Below are positions 43,854 to 54,797 of a stretch of 64,000 bases of DNA, one piece after another. The DNA is from Macrolepiota albuminosa. Taxonomy: Eukaryota > Basidiomycota > Agaricomycetes > Agaricales > Agaricaceae. The notes under the pieces were generated by a model. The model searched no databases, was not told the DNA's origin, and saw only the letters and a program-made list of their open reading frames with translations. A program made the translations under genes and the position numbers. Where the stretch lies: positions 2,774,947 to 2,838,946 of the forward strand of contig JAMWFC010000049.1 in the NCBI GenBank assembly GCA_027475525.1, written 5' to 3'. Every line of letters starts with the position of its first letter. Positions within the stretch are counted from its first letter, which is position 1.

Positions 43854-44029
43854 GCCATCAAAAGTGATCTAGGAGTCATTTGGGGCTACAGCTGCAAGTT
43901 ATTAGTGTAAAAATATACCAAAAATAGCACTAAAAGTGCTAGAATGTGGCGCTCCTGGTGGTATCAATGGACTGGCATGAGGTGCAGGTATTGGCACTAT
44001 TGGTGGCTATCCATGACCAAGGCTCATCA

Positions 44030-46760
44030 CTGCTCCTGGTGGTTTTGTGTGCTAAAGAAAAACAGGAAGCTATGTATTGTTCATAGTTTGGAACTGTTAA
44101 ACAAAGTTACCATTTGTCACTCAGGAGTACCACCATTTCCAGATGACATTGCTGAATCTTTTGCAGGACACATTTGTGGCACTACTTTAGACTTATACAT
44201 TGGCTACAACAAGTGCTTAATCTACCCATCATCAAGAGACCTCACAATGTTTCAGATGCCATTTGGAGCGCTATGACTAGTAATGCTACCCATGGGATGG
44301 ACCAACTCTGTGCCAATATTCCATGATGACATTACGTTTATATTGCAGCTCAAAATCTCTCACAACATGCTAAGTTTCATAGATGATGTAGGAATCAAGG
44401 GACTGAAAGATTGGTGCTTAATTAATGGTGAACCCATAACACACCTGGACAATCTAAATATCTGAATGGCACTATGGAAATTTTTCCAATTGGTAAACCA
44501 AGTGCTCCAGTGGATGAAGTATTGTGGCAGCACTTTTTCTGAATATAAGTTGGTTCTTTGTGCACCCCAATTCAAAATTTTAGGACACGTCTGCATGCCA
44601 GAAGGAAGGATCTCAGAAGCAAGCCAACTAGCACTTCTTGAGAAGTGGGGCATATGTCATAATCTTTCTGAAGTGTGCATGTTTCTAGGCACAGTTGGCA
44701 TTCTTCAAATGTTTATACATAATTTTGCACATTGAGCCCACATGCTGAATTGCTTAACTTGGTCAGGGGTACCATTCAAGTTTGGTCTCAATCAGATTAA
44801 TGCCCAAAAGGATCTAGTGAAAGCGCTACAGGAAGCAAAGCCACTGGTACCTATCGATTATACTACATCTGATCTCATTATACTTGCTATTGACACTTCC
44901 TACATCACTATTGAGTTTTTCCTATGCCAGTGCAGTAGCACCAATCATAAGATTAGGCATTACAACCACTTCAGATCCATTACCCTTAACAACTGAGAAT
45001 CACGCTATAGTCAACCCAAACTTGAGTTATATGGGCTATTTCAAGTGTTCCAAGTGCATGTCAAAAGTGCTTTCCATGGGCCCGACAGATTATCACAGCA
45101 ACCTAGGCAACTAGGAGACAAAGCACCAGACAATAGCAACAACGAGATGTTTGAGGATTAGATCAACTGTTTGCATGGCTTTATGCATATTATTCAGCTA
45201 TCCAGGTCGCTACTCTGGAAGGATTGGCCAGTGACTACTTGGCTACATTCCATCATACTGTACTAGCCTGAACCTTATCAAGTTGTGCCCACATTTTATA
45301 CAAAGAATATCTATAACATTGCTAAAGTTCCTGACATGCCAAAAATAGTAGAAGAACCCAGACCCTTATGCAAAGACAGCCAAAACTTGTCATATATAGC
45401 TATTCTCTAAAGCACCAAGACTTTGGTAGAGGATCAACAAGTTGATCAAGTTAGGAAGTGGCTGGGTGATTTGCAGCACCCACCAGCGCTTAGTGATGTA
45501 GAATATGCCACATTCATACAATACACAACTACTTTCTTTCTCGACAATGAGCAGCTCTGGTGATGACAAAGAGATGGGGCTCACAAGTTGGTAATTGTGC
45601 CAGACAAACGGGTCCAGATTTTGCATGCTATGCATGATGACTTAGGGCATTGAGGTCTCTATGCTACAAGAGCAAGTTTATTAGAATGATTTTGGTGGCC
45701 TCATGTTAGTGCCAATATAGCATGGTACATCTGCACTTGTCATCTCTGTCAAGTGCAGCAGACAAGACAGATCTTAATACCTCCAATGGTAGCCATACCA
45801 GCACCTTTGTTTGGAAAAATTTATGTGGACACTATGCACATGCTGAAGTCCAGGTGCTACAAATATATTATACAGAGAAGATATTCACTGGTCCATTGGC
45901 CAGAGTTTTGCATGCTACAAAGGAAGAATACCGATGCTATAGCTAAGTGGCTCTTTGAGAACATGATATGCTGATGGGAAGCATTATGAGAAATTGTTAT
46001 AGATAATGGACCACCAATTGTCAAAGCACTAATTTACTTGGCAAAGAAATACAACATACATTATATACAAGTATCAGGCTATAACAAGCATGCTAATGGT
46101 ATTGTAGAATGACCACATTTCAATGTTAGGCAAGCATTGTTCAAGGCAGTAGATGAGGAGGAGAGTTGCTGGAGTGAAGTAACATATTTAGTATTTTAGT
46201 CAGAATAGGTTATGGTGCATAAATGAATGGGTTGTTCTCCTTATTATGCAGCTACAGGGACACACCCATTGTTACTAGCAGATATTAGGCAACCTATCTG
46301 CAGCCACCACCTAACTCTATTCTATAGACTTACAATGATGTACTGAGGACTTAGCACATTTACATGAAACAGTCTTTCAAGCTAGGTGACAGACAGCTCT
46401 ATGATTTGAAATGGAAGATAGCGCTATGATACAAGACTACAACTTTGGTACAAGTGCGCTAGTATTGATGCATAATTCAAAAATAGAGAAAACCTATAAC
46501 AAAAAGATGTGCCCATAGTATCTAGGCCCACTAATGGTGGTCTCCAGAAACTGGAGGAGGTGCTTACATTCTTTGCGAGCTAGATGGCTCTGTATTGCAC
46601 AGACTAGTAGCAGTGTTTTGACTGCTTCCTTACTTAGCACAAGAACAGATCTCTCTACTACTGTCAGCCTTGGACATCAATATTGCCAAGCTATGAGAAT
46701 TGGAGGGAAGGATCTAGTTGATGATGATGAGACAACATTAGAGGAAACTTAGTTTTCAGG
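44030..46760 (+). pseudogene. element K pol: RT, RNase H, integrase
   Basis: It continues from 30219 with SWWFCVLKKNRKL and IVHSLELLNKVTI. RT motifs are FQMPFGAL and FIDDVGIKG (the F/YxDD box, aspartates present) near 44375. RNase H begins around ILAIDTSYITIEFFL near 44880. Integrase follows with a decayed HHCC (HDDLGH ... CTCHLCQ near 45740), VDTMHM and VIDNGPP near 46000, and GYNKHANGIVE. The C-terminal part ends around ELDGSVLHRLVAVF near 46600. More than fifteen stops or frameshifts are present. I could not find the 3' LTR of K, which may be missing or lie unrecognised beyond 46760. Confidence 0.85.
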
Positions 46761-48590
46761 TGATCAGATCTGGGGCACTAAATTGTAGCACCCATAAAAT
46801 TGAACTATTAAAAGTACATGGATTGCAAGAACAGGCTATGAAATACAATACAGCAATGAAAAAGAGAAAGGAAAATAAGACTGACACTCTGACCCAGTGA
46901 TCTAGCAATGAGGAGAATGGCTATGCTACTCCCTAGCAGTAGCAAGGAATATACAGCAAAGTGTGTAATGAAAGTCGGCAGTATGGGGATGAGGAGGACT
47001 GTACACAGAAGAATACTCTGAAGGAGGTGATGAGGGAGAGCTATCATTGCTGATATAGTGATGAATGATTTGGCATTCATCATGGACAAGCAGAGGAAGA
47101 GAAAGCATGGTCAGAGTCTGAAAGGAAGATTAGCGGTGAGCAAAATAAGCCCAGGAGTGAAGACTGACAATATGAGAGGTCTCAGTCAGGAGCTGCTCCA
47201 TAGAGAGCAGAGTCCCTTGAACAGGAGGCTAGTGCAGTAGACATCAGCAGTGGCAATGGAGTATGTGGGGCCTAGCTCATGGGATTTGTAGGTGTAGCAG
47301 TGGTAACCTCTCTACCTCAGTGGCAAGGTGGATAAGCAGGATATAGCATTGGTGGTGGAGGAGGACATCTTGATTGTGATTCTGCCATTCCTGGTCAGGT
47401 ACTCATCAGAAGAAGGCCTCAAGGCACTTGAGAATGAAAGGGCAAGGAGGCTCAGGGAGGGGACTCCATGCAGGGTCAAGAGGTCTAGGAAAGTGAAACA
47501 TGTGCTAACAGCTCATGCAGGAACAATGACAAATGATATATTGCTACTACGGTAATACAGCTATGGAAAAAACTACAAACAGCTGGGAACTGTCAAGAAG
47601 AGAGTATTATACTTGCAAGGCAACTAAAAAAACCACAGTGAGGCAAAGAAGAGGAGAAGAAGAAGAAGAAAACAGACCAGGTAATAGCTTTCATCAAGAA
47701 GCTGGTTGAGCCACACTGCCAAGTTCATGGATTTGATTCCCTAAAATAGGTAGCTATAAAATGTGAGAAAAGATGCTGAAAATGACATGAATGTGATAGG
47801 CCTGGCTCCAAGGCTTTTCAAAATCCAACCACCTTAAAGGACACTCATCCTCCCAGATCTCACAAGTGGCATGTAGCAAACAACAGTAACAGCTTAATTC
47901 CAGAACCTCCACTGCAAGTTCAGGCACCCCTTCTGCAGAGTAGTAGTGAAAAAACAAAGTAGCGTGATTCAGGAAGCTGGGGGGATCTATGGTGAGATAA
48001 GGTCAATCACAATGAGGAGTCCATGCACTACCAGACAAAGTGGTCATAGCAAAGATTGATGAGGGTGCCTGATGATGAACAGGCAATTTATAGGTAAAGT
48101 CAACCTGTGGTTAGTGGCAGCATGGGAGAGATCTTTCTAGAGAAGCACTAACCCTGCCAGGGACAATAACCAATTGGAGGAGGCTGACTCAAATTAGCAT
48201 GCTTACCGGAACAGCAATATTCAATGGATGGGCACTTGGTCTCACTACTGTCCAGTAGACAAAGGCAATTTCCAACATTTATTTATTTTTTTTTAGACAC
48301 TAAACTTCTTTTATGTATTTGCTTAAACCTTTACAGACTATAATTCATGCTTCTAGGCTGGTGCAGTAATTACCATTGGACCATGCCGACAAGGGGTTTT
48401 TATCACTATGATGATTTACTGAGTATTTCCCCTTTGACTTATTTTCTTGAATTTACTTACAAGACTTACTATTTCTTGGTTCCAAAGACAGACTTTATTT
48501 TTAGCTACTGCAGAAAAGGGGGGGGACAAGCGTGATAATAGAAAGAAAATATGGTCCATACCAGAAAACAACAATGCTATGACTAAGCAA
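46761..48590. other. unassigned region after element K
   Basis: AT-rich DNA with several short frames on both strands. The frames at 47058-47240 and 47328-47555 (+) are Lys/Arg-rich and could be pieces of a decayed coding exon; 47640-47680 is a purine-rich AAG-type run. The minus frame at 47754-47957 has no motif. I see no LTR terminus or known domain, and the missing 3' end of K may be hidden here. Confidence 0.4.
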
Positions 48591-50600
48591 TTACTCTGGC
48601 CTGACACCTTGGGTCTCATCTAGCAGCAGCAAGTCACCATCTTGAATGTGGTTAATCTCATGCCAGGCTAGTGCATCAGTGATGTCATCATAAAGGCTAA
48701 ACAGAAGTTCTTGATGATGTTCCAAGAAGGAAAGATGAACACACATATTGGCTAAATCATGGCCAACTTCTTTGGATACGTTATTAATGTGGCGGTATTG
48801 ACAACAGAGTTTGGTGGCAGAATGGATAGCAATCACAGAATAGGAAACTCAGTCACTGAGCCAAGGAAAAGTGTAGCTGGTAATGTGAGTTGCAGGATAA
48901 GGAGACTAGAAGGGATTGACCTAGAAGCGCTAAGAGGAAGCGAGAAAAGTGAGAGAGAGGCAACATATGCAAACAGAGATGGGAGTATGGGCTGTCCATT
49001 CATAGTGAGCCTCACTAGGGGACATAGCTCTGACCAAGGAGATGCTAATACCATAAGGGGAAAAGTAAGTCCAACAGGAAGGATGCTCAGTGAAAACAAG
49101 GGTGTCCTCAGAAGTGGTATGAAAACTAGAGGATGGAGAAGGGCTATGAGAGGGAGTAACAGAGGGAGTGAGCAGAACAAGAGCAGGAGAGATGCTAGCC
49201 TCAGCAGGCCAGAGGAAGGGTTAGCACCCTCAACAGACATTGGAATGTCAATAGTGGGAACAACCTTGGTGGAAGGAACAGTGATCTAAGCATCAAGTTA
49301 GAAGGGTAATGAAAAGAGAGGAATGATGTACTGGTGGCTATGAGGGTCGCTCTGAAGGGAGTTAGTGGTGAGAGGTGGAGAAAGTTGAAAAAGAAGAGCT
49401 TGTACTGTCAGGTTCCGCTGAGTCAGGGGCTTTCTGGGAAAGCAATCACCCTTACAATGCGGACTTGACCTACGGATACTCAGGTGTCTGGAACTCCGGG
49501 GCTAGGACTCCGGGGTTCAAGATGTGGGCAGGGGTAATCCCGGGAGAGGGAACTTGGTCCGGGGGTTTTGGGTTTCAGGTAGCTGAGGATAGGGTGGGAG
49601 TCGAGTCATGAACTGGGGGTTCTAAGACAAGACCAAGTTAGTAAGTTAAAGTCACGAAGTGCGTACCAATCTTAGAGCACGCGATTATCCAAGCATGCCA
49701 GTCAATGCGTACCAGTCAAGTAGAGGGCATGCAACAATTCAAGTAACCAAGTTAAAGCAGTAATGGGGAACTAGGCTATAAGTACTACGGGACTGGGTCT
49801 CGGGGTTCCAGGGTGTCTGGGATGGGTTCCAGGGGTCATTGAGTAGTGGGTAGGGACTGTATACTTGGATCGCGTGTGTGGGGCGCACGATCAATTGGCG
49901 CAGAGGGAGCTGTGATGCGTGATGCGTGATGCGTGATGCGTGATGGCCGGGAGCGAGTCGCGTGATCTGATTGTTGATTGGGGCTGGTGGCGGCTGATGG
50001 CGGTGTCGGTATTTGTGAAGGTGGGGCATGTCCTGTGGGGTCGGAGGGAAGGTCCCAGATGGTGCTCCGGGGGTGTCCTGGGGTAGATCCGGAGGGGAGG
50101 GGTTGTGACATGTACTGTCAGCAAGTCAGCAGTAGAAAGGACAAGCACAGGCATAGCTTTGTCATCAGGCTCACTCTCAGCATCTCTTTTAGTGCCATTG
50201 CTTTTGTCAGATGAAGACTCAGGGGTGGACAATACAACAGGAGTAGCAGGTGCTAGCTCGCAGCACTTACCAGGACTTTTGGGAGAGGTGAGAGTAGGCT
50301 TGCACTTTAGAAGAGTCAGGTGACAGGGAGAACAGGCAAAAGGAGCAGCAATGGTAGTGCTAGACTGACAGCGCTGATCAAGATTGGCTGGTGGGCAGCA
50401 ACAAACAAAATCCTATGCATTGCAAACCAGAACTGTGTGCTCAAAGTTATGCTGCATGATAGTGTCCTTACTACATTTGTGAGTACATATGCCATCAAAG
50501 ACGCACCCATGCCTTAACACATCACAATGATAACAGGGTAGAGAAGCGGTCGGAAACCAGCACCCCTCAGGATAATTTTCAGACCAGCACTTGTCACACT
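48591..50600 (-). pseudogene. decayed cysteine-rich minus-strand gene, split by a G LTR
   Basis: Reading down from about 50600 on the minus strand, the first block contains CYHCDVLRHGC, a C-X2-C-X6-C pattern as in Zn2Cys6 clusters. It is followed by more cysteines (GICTHKCSKD, CCCPPANLDQRC, CSPCHLTLLKC) and an acidic Ser-rich linker. The sequence then continues beyond the G LTR (49406-50110) through Pro/Ser-rich frames to 48591-48836, which reads VSKEVGHDLANMCVHLSFLEHHQELL, a probable coiled coil. Several stops and frame changes break it; introns could explain some. A fungal zinc-cluster-like protein is possible, but I cannot name a family. Confidence 0.45.
49406..50110 (-). mobile_element. 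solo LTR G (705 bp)
   Basis: TGTCAGGTTCCGC...GGGGTTGTGACA flanked by a perfect TGTAC duplication (49401-49405 and 50111-50115). It carries a short GATGCGTGATGCGTGATG tandem run near 49917-49941 that is expanded relative to the other copies. Confidence 0.95.
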
Positions 50601-50678
50601 AGGCAACTGTTATAAGTCAAAAAACAGAACTTGCTGACAAACAAAAAGGGACTAATAATGCCTACATGAGTCTGAAAG

Positions 50679-50999
50679 TGTAAGGGCAACCTCCGGAGGT
50701 TGCGGCACTATCACACAACTGGCAGAGGGAAATCCGAAGTATATTAGAGCCAGTAATGACAGTACAATCAATAACTAATCACCTGGCAGAGGGAAATCCA
50801 AAGAGAACAAGTCTAAGGATTCCTCTGCCAGTGCGGCACATCAGTACGGGGGCGGAAGGGTGTGGGAATGACTGTACAGTATCCAACGGCTAGCTCTGGG
50901 AGGCCAGGAGAACCCCGGGGCGTGGGAAATGCTCCGGAGTTCTCTGGAAACTCCGGAAAAGGAAATTGTGACCAGACAAGAGCGAGGAGTCCCCTGACA
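50679..50999 (-). repeat. element D 3' LTR
   Basis: TGTAAGGGCAACC...CCCTGACA. It contains two copies of CTGGCAGAGGGAAATCC about 80 bp apart and AGAACAAGTCT near 50803. The next bases, 51000-51014, are the polypurine tract (AAGGGGGGG on the element strand). Confidence 0.9.
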
Positions 51000-51011
51000 T
51001 CACCCCCCCTT

Positions 51012-51425
51012 CTAGGGTGCGGCGTCTTGACATGCTGGGTAGAAGAACTCGCGGATGGCCTGATCCGCTAGAGAAAGGGGGTAAACTCCCCGTATGGTTA
51101 GTGGGGCATCAGGGTGCTGGCGGTGGAAGTCCCGGGTGAGAGCTGGGGCGTGGACGTCTTCAGATGGCTCCCAGGAGATGTCTTTGATACCATAGCCCTT
51201 CCACTTCACCTTGTACTGTAGCTTCCCGTGGAATAGGTGGCTGTCCAAGATCTTCTCCACTTCGTACTCCACCCCGCTGTCTGCTAGGACTGGCGGTGGC
51301 GGCGGCGGTGCTCGTCGCCCGGGGATGGGGTCTTCCGGGGCTGGAGAAAGCTTGACCACGTTGAAGACCGGGTGGAATTGGCGCATGCCCGCAGGCAGCC
51401 AGAGTCGGTAGGCTAGGGGCCCCAC
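51012..51425 (-). CDS. element D integrase C-terminus and chromodomain
   Basis: A frame of 137 codons. It starts in the GPY/F-type tail (GPLAYRLWLPAGMRQFHPVF) and, after a Pro-rich linker, holds a chromodomain: VEYEVEKILDSHLF, LQYKVKWKGYG and ISWEPSEDV. Such domains bind methylated histone tails and guide insertion. It belongs to the same polyprotein as the integrase upstream, from which a TGA at 51567-51569 and then frame decay separate it. Confidence 0.85.
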   Translation of the reverse strand: MGPLAYRLWLPAGMRQFHPVFNVVKLSPAPEDPIPGRRAPPPPPPVLADSGVEYEVEKILDSHLFHGKLQYKVKWKGYGIKDISWEPSEDVHAPALTRDFHRQHPDAPLTIRGVYPLSLADQAIREFFYPACQDAAP

Positions 51426-51566
51426 CTGACACTCAATGGGGTATGGCCCCAGTTGACGATGAGACAGCTTCTTTGAGGGTCGCGTGGTGGAGATGTTGGA
51501 GGCATCCAGGAATACGTGGTCTCTGGGCTTGTACTTGGGAGCTGGTGTCCGGCCCTGGTTGTAGTA

Positions 51567-52514
51567 TCATGCCATGTCGTCCTTTGCCTTAGTTAGCGCA
51601 GCCTTCGCCTCCTCCTGTGCCTTCTGCATGCGATCCACAAACTTGTTGACCGATTCGTTCTCCGACCACCGTGTGCGTGGCTCAAAACCCATCCGGGGGT
51701 GCCACCCCGTGTCAAGGAAGAAGGGTGATACCTGCATCAAGGCATGGACATGGTTGTTGTACTGGAATTCCGCCTCCGGCAGGAGCTCATCCCAGTCGTC
51801 CTGATGCTCGTTGCAGAATAGCCGCAGGTATTGCTCAAGCTCCTGGTTAACACGTTCGGTCTGGCCGTCGGATTGTGGGTGGTAGGCAGTGGAGGTGTGG
51901 AGCTTCACATGCAGGAGGCGGTAGAGCTCCCGGGTGAACTCCGCGACAAACTGTGGGCCCCGGTCGGACATGTATGCATCGGAAAGACCATGGAGTTTCC
52001 AGACATTCTTCCGGTACAGGTTAGCGGCACCCATGGCGGAGCAGGTCGTGTGGGTCAGAATGAAGTGAGCCCGTTTGCCATAGAGGTCCACGACCACCAG
52101 GATAGCATCGTAGCTGTGTGCATCTGGAAGCTCCACAATGAAGTCCACAGAGGCCACACTCCACCGTTCTGCGGGCGTTGGCAAGGAGTGCAGCTGACCG
52201 GTAGGGAGACAGCGCTGGGGCTTGGTCTGGAGGCAGAGGTCACAGGTGCTGGTGTAGGAGCCTATGTATCTCAACATCTGGGGCCACCAGTAGTTCCGGG
52301 ACACAAGTTCCAGCGTCTTCCAGCGCCTGGGGTGCCCGGCAATGCGGGAGTCGTGGTGTTGCTCAACAATGCGTTGCCGGAGCTCCCGGTCATTGGGTAC
52401 ATAGATGCGGCTGTGGTAGGTGAGGAGGCCGTCTTGGAGACTCCACTCATTGGCATGCACTGCCCTCGTGCCCGTGGGGCAATGAGACTGTAGAGCCAAG
52501 GTGGCCTTGGCCAC
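51567..52514 (-). pseudogene. element D integrase
   Basis: A long open frame: HHCC zinc domain (HHDSRIAGHPRRWKTLEL ... CDLCLQTK), DDE catalytic core with D at SVDFIVELP, D at MSDRGPQF and E in the GQTERVN block, then NNHVHALMQVSPFF. It ends at a TGA in DDMA*YYNQ where family members have Arg. Confidence 0.85.
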
Positions 52515-54702
52515 GGAGTCCTCGTCTCCCTGGGCGGATATCCCCTCCAGTGCCTGGATGGCGAACAGCTCTGGTCATAGGAGAGTGATGTTGTCGTTGT
52601 CTCCAGCCCCGGAGCCATGGTCGGCACGCCTGGATAGGGCATCGGGCTTCCCCATTGACCTCTCCGGCTTGTGATGCAGTGAGAAGTCAAAGTTGGCAAG
52701 GTAGAGGGACCACCGGGCCTGGCGGCGGTTGAGCTTCTTTGCTGTCCGGAAGTACTCCAAGTTCTTGTGGTCTGTCCAGACTTCAAACTTGTGCTGGGCC
52801 CCCTCCAGGAAGTGGCGCCGGTAGCAAAGTCGGAGCTGTCTGCCTTGACTTGGAAAGGCTGATCATCATCTGGGAAGAGGAGCACCGGCTTGGAGGTGAC
52901 GGCTTGCTTCAGGGCATTGAAGGGGAAAAGTCCTGGATGAACCACCAGTAGAAGTTGGTGAACCCCAGGAAGGCCTGTACTTCCTTCTTGTTCCGGGGCT
53001 CTGGCCACTGCGTAATGCCGGCCACCTTCACCAGGTCCATCTCCGCCGTACCATGAGAGATGATGAGCCCAAGGTACTTGATCTGAGTTTTCTCGAACTC
53101 ACATTTCTCCAGTTTGAGGTAGAGCTGATACTGGCGGAGGCGGTCTAGGACTATGCGGATGATCCGGCGGTGCTCCTCTAGCGTCTTGGTGTAGATGAGG
53201 ATATTGTCCAGGTACACACACACCACCCCATCTGCTATGAGGTCCCGGAATATGTCATTCATCATGGTTTGAAAGGTGGCGGGGCTGTTGGTGAGCCCGA
53301 AGAACATTACCAATGGTTCAAACAGGCCCCGGTTGGTCCGAAACGCAGCCTTCCACTCGTCTCCCTCCTGGATGTGCACATTGTTGTAGCCCCAGCGGAC
53401 GTCCAACTTGGTGAAGTAGCGTGCACCCCGGAGGTTGTTAATGAGTTCTGAGATGAGAGGGAGCGGGTAGCGGTTCTTGATGGTCATCGCATTAAGCACA
53501 CGATAATCTTGGACCAACCGGAGGGTGCCATCCTTCTTCTTGATGAAAAACACCGGGGAGGCCATCGGCGACTTTGAGGGTCAAATTCTTCCAGTTTCGA
53601 GATTCTCCCGGAGGAAGGCATCTAGTTCATCCTGCTCCTTGGGCACCAGTGGGTACACCTTGCAGTTGGCCGGCTTCGAGTCTGGTAGGAGCTCGATGGC
53701 ATGATCCCACTGCTTGCGCTCCGGGAGAGAATCAAACGAGGCCTTGGAGAAAACATCCTCAAAGTCGTGCAGGTGGCCTGGGACGGTATCCCGGAATGGG
53801 CGAGGCGAGGTGTTGGTGGCGAAGGCCTGGGCCAACCGTTGGGAAGTGGTCTGGCTGGCCTGGATCTCCTCTGCCGATGGCGGCGGACGCAATGCTGTGG
53901 CATAGATGCGGTCCCCTACCTCAATGGCCTCGTCTGGTAATTCCGGGTCCGGGACTGGCAGAAATTCTCCTTTGCGACCGTCTTCCATGGTGGCCTCTCC
54001 ACCGCTGTGCCTGTCGTCCTCATAGAGGGCCTCTCTATGAGGGAACGCCAGGGGCAGAGGATCCAACAGGTCAAGGTCGGCGAAGGGGATGTGTCCTGCC
54101 CGGCAGGCCCAGATGGCTGCATGTTCCCGCACAGCGGTGCGCCGCTCTATCCTTGCCTCCTTCGCACAGGTGGCGCAGCGTCGGGGGCACCGACTCATGC
54201 TCACCTCTCTGGTAGTCCAGTCTATCTCTGGGTTGTGCTCCCAGAGCCACGTGTATCCCAGGATCATATCCTGCTTTCCCAAGCTGGTGACTGCAAAGGT
54301 GGCACGCTCGGCGTGGGCCTGATAGCGCAGAACCAGGTCTACAACGGCGTGGATGGAGCCTGCTTCATTGGGGGTACCATCAATATTGTAGACCGGAATT
54401 GGGGAAGGGAGAGGGCGAGTTGTGAGTTGGTGTTGGGCCACGTATTCGGCATCCACAAAGAGCCCGGTGGCTCCAGAATCTAGAAGAGCAGTCACGCTCT
54501 GGGTCTGCTGTGTGTCAGTTGTTTCGACCTCCACCTTTAGCCGGAGCAAGTTGGTCGAGGGTGTCGAGGCTACCACGTAGCGCCTTGGAAGGCAACGTTG
54601 CCAGGCAGGGATGCGGGGTCGAGGGGGCCCAGCAGGAGGAGTCAGCGAGGCCAGGGGGCTTTTAGATACGTTGAGGGGTGGGCTTACAATCGTAGGTGCC
54701 AA
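52515..54702 (-). pseudogene. element D protease, RT and RNase H
   Basis: The frame 53581-54702 starts with a Pro-rich linker and has the protease active site LLDSGATGLFVD and MILGYTWLWEHNP. It then runs to the RT N-terminus and stops at a TGA (53581-53583). RT continues in frame (52909-53565): [44 protein letters not shown]. The catalytic box is YLDN instead of YLDD, so the second aspartate is lost. RNase H is frameshifted near 52850 ([12 protein letters not shown]) and resumes at 52575-52760 ([21 protein letters not shown]). Confidence 0.85.
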
Positions 54703-54797
54703 AGTGTCCTCAGGGGTTGTATTGGGCTCTTCTATGGACAGACATACAAATCAATTTGCACCAAGCAACGGGGGCGTACTCTTCACCCGTCGCTCCT

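Larger units (their letters stand above)
30220..44029 (+). mobile_element. LTR H (about 1.08 kb), split by element I and a G solo LTR
   Basis: H pieces are 30220-30566, 42552-43110 and 43859-44029. Joined they match the solo H LTR at 60700-61664. It starts TGATGATGCC, ends GGCTCATCA, and is flanked by a 4-bp duplication CTGC (30216-30219 and 44030-44033). It is a solo LTR inserted in the RT of element K. Element I was then inserted between the first two pieces, and G between the last two. An AG run (42646-42661) and a TTGG repeat (42763-42788) have expanded in this copy. Confidence 0.85.
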
